A stretch of DNA of 8,919 nucleotides from a bacterium (Candidatus Gribaldobacteria) CG10_big_fil_rev_8_21_14_0_10_37_21 (GTDB taxonomy: Bacteria; Patescibacteriota; Minisyncoccia; Minisyncoccales; CG1-02-41-26): positions 20,427 to 29,345 of the forward strand of contig PFAX01000014.1 of the NCBI GenBank assembly GCA_002773495.1, given 5' to 3'. Under the pieces are notes generated by a model. It made no database searches, was not told the origin of the DNA, and worked only from the letters and a program-made list of their open reading frames with translations. Both the position numbers and the translations under genes were made by a program. Each line of letters begins with the position of its first letter. Position 1 is the stretch's first letter. This document shows, piece after piece, positions 5,903 through 8,919 of the stretch.

Positions 5903-6736
5903 TTAAAGGCAATTCAACTTCACTTTTTTAGGTAAAATCTCTTTTCCATAAAACAAAGACGCTAATTTTTTAAACTTAACTACTTTACCTGTAGTTAAAA
6001 AACTAAGCTTACTTTCAATAGCAAGCTTTGTTTCTATTTCAGGGTGCCTTAATAAATAGTCCTTTAACTTTTTAGCTGTAATTTTTCCTTCAGAAACTAC
6101 TTCAACATTTTGAAGACGATCGTTTCCAAAATGCTGAATTTGTTTTTCTAATAAGCCATAATGAGTGCAACCTAAAATCAAAGTATCAATCCCTTCTTTT
6201 AAAATTCGCTTAAGATACTTTTGCAAAAGCGTTTTTGTTTCGCTTGCATTATGCTTGCCTTGCTCTATTAAAGGAACGAGCAAAGGGCAGGCCTGCTGAA
6301 AAACTTTTATTTTAGGATTAAGCTTGGTTAATTCTCTTTTAAAAGCAAGCGAACTGACTGTTGCTTTGGTGGCAATAACCCCAATTTTCATGTTTTTTGT
6401 TAAAAGGGCTGCCTCTTCTGAGGCTGGCACAACAACCCCTAAAACCCGTCGGCTGGGATAGTTTTTAAATAAATATTCTTGCTGAATTATGTGCAAGGCC
6501 AAGCAAGAGGATGTATTGCAAGCTAAAATAACAAGAAAGCAGTTTTGAGAAAATAAAAAATCAACCGCTTGCTGGGTGAATTGGTAAATTTGAGTTTGAG
6601 AGCGATTGCCATAAGGGCAGTTAGCCGTGTCTCCCAAATAAATATAGTTATATTGGGGTAAGGCCTTGCTTATTTCTTTAAAAACGGCTAAGCCACCAAA
6701 CCCCGAATCAAATACTCCAATAGAATATTTTTGCAT
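5903..6736 (-). CDS. murI: Glutamate racemase
   Basis: MurI converts L- to D-glutamate in the cytoplasm for peptidoglycan precursor synthesis. The 277-aa reading has the family landmarks: GVFDSGFGGLAV (7-18) with the proton-shuttle Asp10 region, YLGDTANCPYGNRS (33-46), the first catalytic cysteine in LACNTSS (Cys73), and the second in ILGCTHYGLL (Cys190, His192). Length matches the usual 260-280 aa. The open frame extends upstream to 6847, but that stretch overlaps the YjbQ-like remnant in another frame and has no family similarity. I therefore place the start at the ATG at 6736, which gives MQKYSIGVFDSG as expected. It begins 13 nt after the remnant's stop and is probably co-transcribed with the two damaged genes upstream. 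A G-rich GGGGGAG lies rather far (about 18 nt) from the start. Confidence 0.95.
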   Translation of the reverse strand: MQKYSIGVFDSGFGGLAVFKEISKALPQYNYIYLGDTANCPYGNRSQTQIYQFTQQAVDFLFSQNCFLVILACNTSSCLALHIIQQEYLFKNYPSRRVLGVVVPASEEAALLTKNMKIGVIATKATVSSLAFKRELTKLNPKIKVFQQACPLLVPLIEQGKHNASETKTLLQKYLKRILKEGIDTLILGCTHYGLLEKQIQHFGNDRLQNVEVVSEGKITAKKLKDYLLRHPEIETKLAIESKLSFLTTGKVVKFKKLASLFYGKEILPKKVKLNCL

Positions 6737-6749
6737 ATTTAAAAAACTC

Positions 6750-6905
6750 TTACTCCCCCGAAAGCAAAACCTGAATTTTACGAGTGCGGGCACGGTCAAG
6801 CTCAACAAACATAATTCTTTGCCAAGTACCAAATTGCAACTCACCATTCAGCAAATTCAAAGTTAAGTTGGTCTGATACTCAAACACCTTTGTTTTTATT
6901 TGCAT
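6750..6905 (-). pseudogene. YjbQ/UPF0047-family remnant with internal deletion (51 aa)
   Basis: The 51-residue open frame joins a YjbQ-like N-terminus, MQIKTKVFEYQTN, to a YjbQ-like C-terminus, LNLLNGELQFGTWQRIMFVE (16-35) then LDRARTRKIQVLLSGE (36-51). The LxxGTWQxIxxVExD signature and the closing GE are characteristic of the family (proposed secondary thiamine-phosphate synthase or metal-binding protein of about 135-145 aa). The roughly 85-90 central residues, including the conserved histidine segment needed for activity, are absent with the frame intact. It starts 10 nt after the DUF4325 stop and ends 13 nt before murI, so it sits inside the cluster. It is either a decayed gene in a preserved operon slot or a real miniature protein. 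I favour decay. Confidence 0.7.
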
Positions 6906-6915
6906 ATTGTTTATT

Positions 6916-7207
6916 TTACTTGTAAATAAAACTTGTTTTATAAATTTTTTCTAAAAGCTCTAAGGTAGCTTTTACAGAGGGATTAGTTGTATTTTTAAAG
7001 AATAAACTACTTTTAAATCTTTTAAAAAGAGGGTTCAAAAACTCATCCCCCAAAGAGGGAGTAGAAGTTAAAAACCCCCCCAAAGTCAACTTCAACTTTT
7101 TCTTTATCTTTTACTTTAGTTAATGTTGGTTGAAAAGCTAAAAGTGCCTCTTTGCCTGCTTGGCGAGAAATAAGGATTGTCCCAAATTTTTTTATTTTTA
7201 TAACCAT
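6916..7207 (-). pseudogene. STAS-like DUF4325 protein, apparent frameshift at a G7-T5 tract
   Basis: The first frame from the ATG at 7207 reads MVIKIKKFGTILISRQAGKE (1-20) and continues to VEVDFGG (38-44). It then leaves the family pattern and stops at TGA 7043-7045. Dropping one base at the seven-G/five-T run (minus strand, 7081-7070) restores VLTSTPSLGDEFLNPLF, and that frame continues through KNTTNPSVKATLELLEKIY to TAA at 6916. The restored V-D-F-x-G-V ... PS-x-x-DEF pattern is characteristic of DUF4325, a STAS-like domain often paired with histidine-kinase-type ATPases in signalling or found alone. The restored protein is about 95 aa. The cause may be a sequencing error, true decay, or slippage that switches the gene on and off. 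It leads the cluster that ends in murI. Confidence 0.7.
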
Positions 7208-7241
7208 GTATACACTTTTAAGTTAATCAAAAAGAAATCAC

Positions 7242-7277
7242 AGCAAAACAACCTTGAAGATTATTGGCTGTTTTGCT
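7242..7277 (-). terminator. Terminator hairpin of obgE
   Basis: On the minus strand AGCAAAACAGCC (7266-7277) pairs with GGTTGTTTTGCT (7242-7253), a 12-bp stem with one G-U pair and a 12-nt loop. It begins immediately after the obgE stop codon. A T-rich stretch follows after a few bases. The T-run is interrupted, so efficiency is uncertain. Confidence 0.65.
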
Positions 7278-8255
7278 TTATTTATCTAAGATAGATTTTT
7301 GTTTGATGAGTTGGCGTAAAATCTTTTCAACCTGAAGGATACTTTTATCATCAAGCGAAGACACCGGGATTACTTCTTTATTTAACACTTTTAATTTATT
7401 TAATTTTTGAGCTAGTTCTTCTTGGCTTACCATATCGGCCTTATTTAAAAAAATATATTCAGCTCTCTTTAATAAGTCCTGATTAAAAAAACTTAACTCA
7501 TTTTTAATAATTTGGTAATCTTTTAATGGGTCAAGTGATTCAGCTGAAATGAAATGAAAAAGGGTTTTTGTTCTTTCAATGTGGCGTAAAAACTTAATCC
7601 CTAAGCCCTTGCCCAAAGAGGCCCCCTCAATTAGGCCCGGGATATCAGCTAAAATTAATTCAAAATAAACGCCGAGGTTTGGCTCAAGGGTAGTGAAGGG
7701 ATAATTAGCCACCTTGCTTTGAGCATTGGTTAAACAATTTAACCAGCTTGATTTGCCAACATTAGGCAAACCAATAAAGCCAACATCAGCGATTAGCTTT
7801 AGCTCTAGCCGCAATTCGCACTCTTCCCCCAGCAAGCCCTCTTGAAACTCTTCTGGGCTGGTGTTTAGAGAAGAGCGAAACATAAAATTGCCCTTTCCGC
7901 CCTTGCCACCAAGAGCTACCAACAACCGTTGACCAATAACCGCTATTTCTATGGCCTTGTTCGTTGATAAATTATGAACAACTGTGCCAACAGGCACTTT
8001 AAAAAGCAGATCCTTGCCATCAATGCCATCTTTAAGCTGGCGGCCCCCCTTAGCACCGTCTGGTGCAATTAAATCTTTTTTATAACGAAACTTTGCTAAA
8101 ACACTTAAGTCAGCTGTGCCTTCAAAGTAAACACTGCCCCCTGCCCCACCATTTCCACCGGTTGGGCCAAGGGTCATTTTTGTTTTATTAAAAGCAACAT
8201 TGCCGTCTCCCCCGTGCCCGGCCTTAACTTCAATTTTTACATCATCAATAAGCAT
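7278..8255 (-). CDS. obgE: GTPase Obg (CgtA family), lacking the C-terminal OCT domain
   Basis: Obg is an essential GTPase that assists late 50S ribosome assembly and links it to stress responses. The 325-aa protein starts with the glycine-rich OBG fold (about 1-155): VKAGHGGDGNVAF (10-22), GPTGGNGGAGGSVYF (30-44), KVPVGTVV (86-93), GGKGGKGN (116-123). The G domain follows with G1 GLPNVGKSS (162-170), G2 FTTLEPN (187-193), G3 DIPGLIEGA (204-212), G4 NKAD (271-274) and G5 VSS (298-300). It ends soon after G5, so the optional C-terminal OCT domain is absent, as in many shorter Obg proteins. A Trp at 171 takes the usual Leu place in helix 1 of the G domain. It is bounded by terminators on both sides and is therefore probably transcribed alone; its promoter would have to lie in or near 8256-8300. 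Confidence 0.97.
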   Translation of the reverse strand: MLIDDVKIEVKAGHGGDGNVAFNKTKMTLGPTGGNGGAGGSVYFEGTADLSVLAKFRYKKDLIAPDGAKGGRQLKDGIDGKDLLFKVPVGTVVHNLSTNKAIEIAVIGQRLLVALGGKGGKGNFMFRSSLNTSPEEFQEGLLGEECELRLELKLIADVGFIGLPNVGKSSWLNCLTNAQSKVANYPFTTLEPNLGVYFELILADIPGLIEGASLGKGLGIKFLRHIERTKTLFHFISAESLDPLKDYQIIKNELSFFNQDLLKRAEYIFLNKADMVSQEELAQKLNKLKVLNKEVIPVSSLDDKSILQVEKILRQLIKQKSILDK

Positions 8256-8287
8256 ATAATTGTCTCGTTTTCTTGTATAAATTTAGC

Positions 8288-8320
8288 AAAAAATCCCCGG
8301 CCAAAAGCTAGGGATTTTTT
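8288..8320 (-). terminator. Intrinsic terminator of the cold-shock gene (potentially bidirectional)
   Basis: AAAAAATCCC (8288-8297) is the exact inverse complement of GGGATTTTTT (8311-8320), with further partial GGC/GCT pairing in the 13-nt loop. On the minus strand it lies about 26 nt beyond the cold-shock stop and ends in a U-run. A second perfect hairpin, CTAAATAACC/GGTTATTTAG with loop AAG (8327-8349), overlaps that stop codon. Confidence 0.8.
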
Positions 8321-8326
8321 GTTAAA

Positions 8327-8349
8327 CTAAATAACCAAGGGTTATTTAG
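8327..8349 (-). repeat. Hairpin overlapping the cold-shock gene stop codon
   Basis: A perfect 10-bp stem with a 3-nt AAG loop spans the TAA stop (8346-8348). Stacked directly on the terminator hairpin, it may stabilise the 3' end of a short, abundant mRNA. Confidence 0.6.
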
Positions 8350-8552
8350 ACGCGCTCTACATTAGTAGCGTTTGGGCCTTTGGGAGAGTCCTCTTTTTCA
8401 AAAGTGACTTTATCGCCAACTTGTAAATCTTCGTAAGCTACGCCAACTAAGGCATTGCTATGAAAAAATAAATCCTTGGCTCCTTCCTCAGCACCGTCAA
8501 CAGTAATAAAGCCGAAGCCTTTTTCTGTTAAAGTTTTGATTGTTCCTTGCAT
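8346..8552 (-). CDS. csp: Cold-shock-domain protein (CspA family)
   Basis: This 68-aa single-domain OB-fold protein binds single-stranded RNA and DNA as an RNA chaperone. It carries RNP1 as KGFGFI (11-16) and RNP2 as DLFFH (27-31). The usual Csp pattern MQGTIKTLTEKGFGFI at the start and GPNATNVERV at the end shows it is full length. A recognisable promoter lies about 80 nt upstream, giving a long AT-rich 5' leader as is common for cold-shock genes. No Shine-Dalgarno site precedes the ATG, which follows an A/T-only stretch. Two stacked hairpins mark the 3' end, so the gene looks monocistronic. Confidence 0.97.
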   Translation of the reverse strand: MQGTIKTLTEKGFGFITVDGAEEGAKDLFFHSNALVGVAYEDLQVGDKVTFEKEDSPKGPNATNVERV

Positions 8553-8638
8553 GATAATAAAATTATTTTTTTATTAATTTTCTACTTTAGTTCCCCGATA
8601 AACTCGACTACTTTTATACTAAGTAACTACTTGATATA

Positions 8639-8667
8639 AGTTTAGCACACAAAACTAAATAAGTCAA
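8639..8667 (-). promoter_or_regulatory. Promoter of the cold-shock gene
   Basis: On the minus strand TTGACT (8662-8667) and TAAACT (8639-8644) are spaced by 17 nt, and TGTGC precedes the -10, recalling an extended -10. Transcription would begin near 8632, leaving a leader of about 80 nt before the ATG at 8552. It sits directly behind the stop codon of the upstream zinc-ribbon gene. Confidence 0.6.
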
Positions 8668-8684
8668 TAACTTTTCCTAATTTG

Positions 8685-8873
8685 TCAAATTATCACTTCA
8701 GCTGAACACCCCCGACAAAAAACCTTAAAATCATTTATAAGTTCAGTGCCAACAATTTCAAACTTGCCTTTAGAAAAAGTTAAAACATCATACTGGTTTG
8801 GCGTTGTAATAAACTCCCCTGCCCCACACTTTGAGCAACGCCCCTTTTTTACTTTTGCTTTTGCTTTTGCCAT
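8685..8873 (-). CDS. Small zinc-ribbon protein of unknown function
   Basis: The 62-aa product begins with a Lys/Ala-rich tail, MAKAKAKVKKGR. It then shows two CxxC knuckles 37 residues apart: CSKC (13-16) and CRGC (53-56). The core between them, EFITTPNQYDVLTFSKGKFE (20-39), looks like beta strands. Four cysteines in this spacing form a typical zinc ribbon, and the basic N-terminus suggests nucleic-acid or ribosome contact, though no specific role can be read. It ends in TGA only 17 nt before the cold-shock gene's -35 element, with no hairpin between, so read-through into that gene is possible. No Shine-Dalgarno site is visible at the ATG; AAGGTGA lies about 27 nt upstream. Confidence 0.75.
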   Translation of the reverse strand: MAKAKAKVKKGRCSKCGAGEFITTPNQYDVLTFSKGKFEIVGTELINDFKVFCRGCSAEVII

Positions 8874-8919
8874 AAATTAACTTTTTATTTAAAATCACCT
8901 TACAACTTCAAAGACATTT

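Noticed and set aside
6737..6847. Longer murI start at 6847, giving 37 extra residues
   Set aside because: The extension lies over the YjbQ-like remnant in another frame, has no racemase similarity, and the ATG at 6736 gives the standard MurI N-terminus.
6666..6866. Plus-strand open frame across the murI start and the YjbQ remnant
   Set aside because: Antisense of two recognisable minus-strand coding stretches.
7043..7045. TGA recoded as glycine or tryptophan (SR1/Gracilibacteria or Mycoplasma-like code) to read through the DUF4325 gene
   Set aside because: The read-through frame would stop again within a few codons and does not restore the family pattern, whereas a one-base shift does; the zinc-ribbon gene also ends properly at TGA.

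Overview
The window looks like chromosome from a small-genome, AT-rich bacterium, most plausibly a Candidate Phyla Radiation (Patescibacteria) lineage. This is an inference from compact genes, few Shine-Dalgarno sites, an Obg protein without a C-terminal extension, a PIF1-like helicase with a C-terminal helix-turn-helix, and a sigma/membrane-protein pair of a type I associate with that group. Every gene I can support lies on the minus strand. TGA is used as a normal stop.

Read in transcription order from the right edge, the window opens with a small four-cysteine zinc-ribbon protein (8685-8873). Next come a cold-shock protein with its own sigma-70-type promoter and terminator (8346-8552) and the ribosome-assembly GTPase ObgE (7278-8255), which ends in a hairpin. 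A tight cluster follows: a frameshifted STAS-like (DUF4325) gene, a YjbQ/UPF0047 gene with its middle deleted, and an intact glutamate racemase, murI. The two damaged genes are easy to miss because neither gives a long open frame. A perfect 36-bp palindrome separates murI from the helicase (4060-5748).

The left half is more accessory. An ECF-type sigma factor (3216-3788) is followed 3 nt later by a three-pass membrane protein (2364-3212) that is its likely anti-sigma partner. Further on is a 152-aa secreted protein (1453-1911). The upstream regions of the sigma gene and the secreted-protein gene share a 31-nt block with 25 identical positions, suggesting a self-regulated sigma regulon. Both the membrane protein's outer domain and the secreted protein's C-terminus carry a Cys-Pro-Cys motif. 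The window ends in a sugar-nucleotide epimerase that runs off the left edge.

The gaps at 923-1452 and 1912-2363 are rich in structure: five hairpins in a row, copies of a dispersed TGTCATyCTGAG-type repeat in opposite orientations, and a large imperfect inverted repeat overlapping the shared promoter block.
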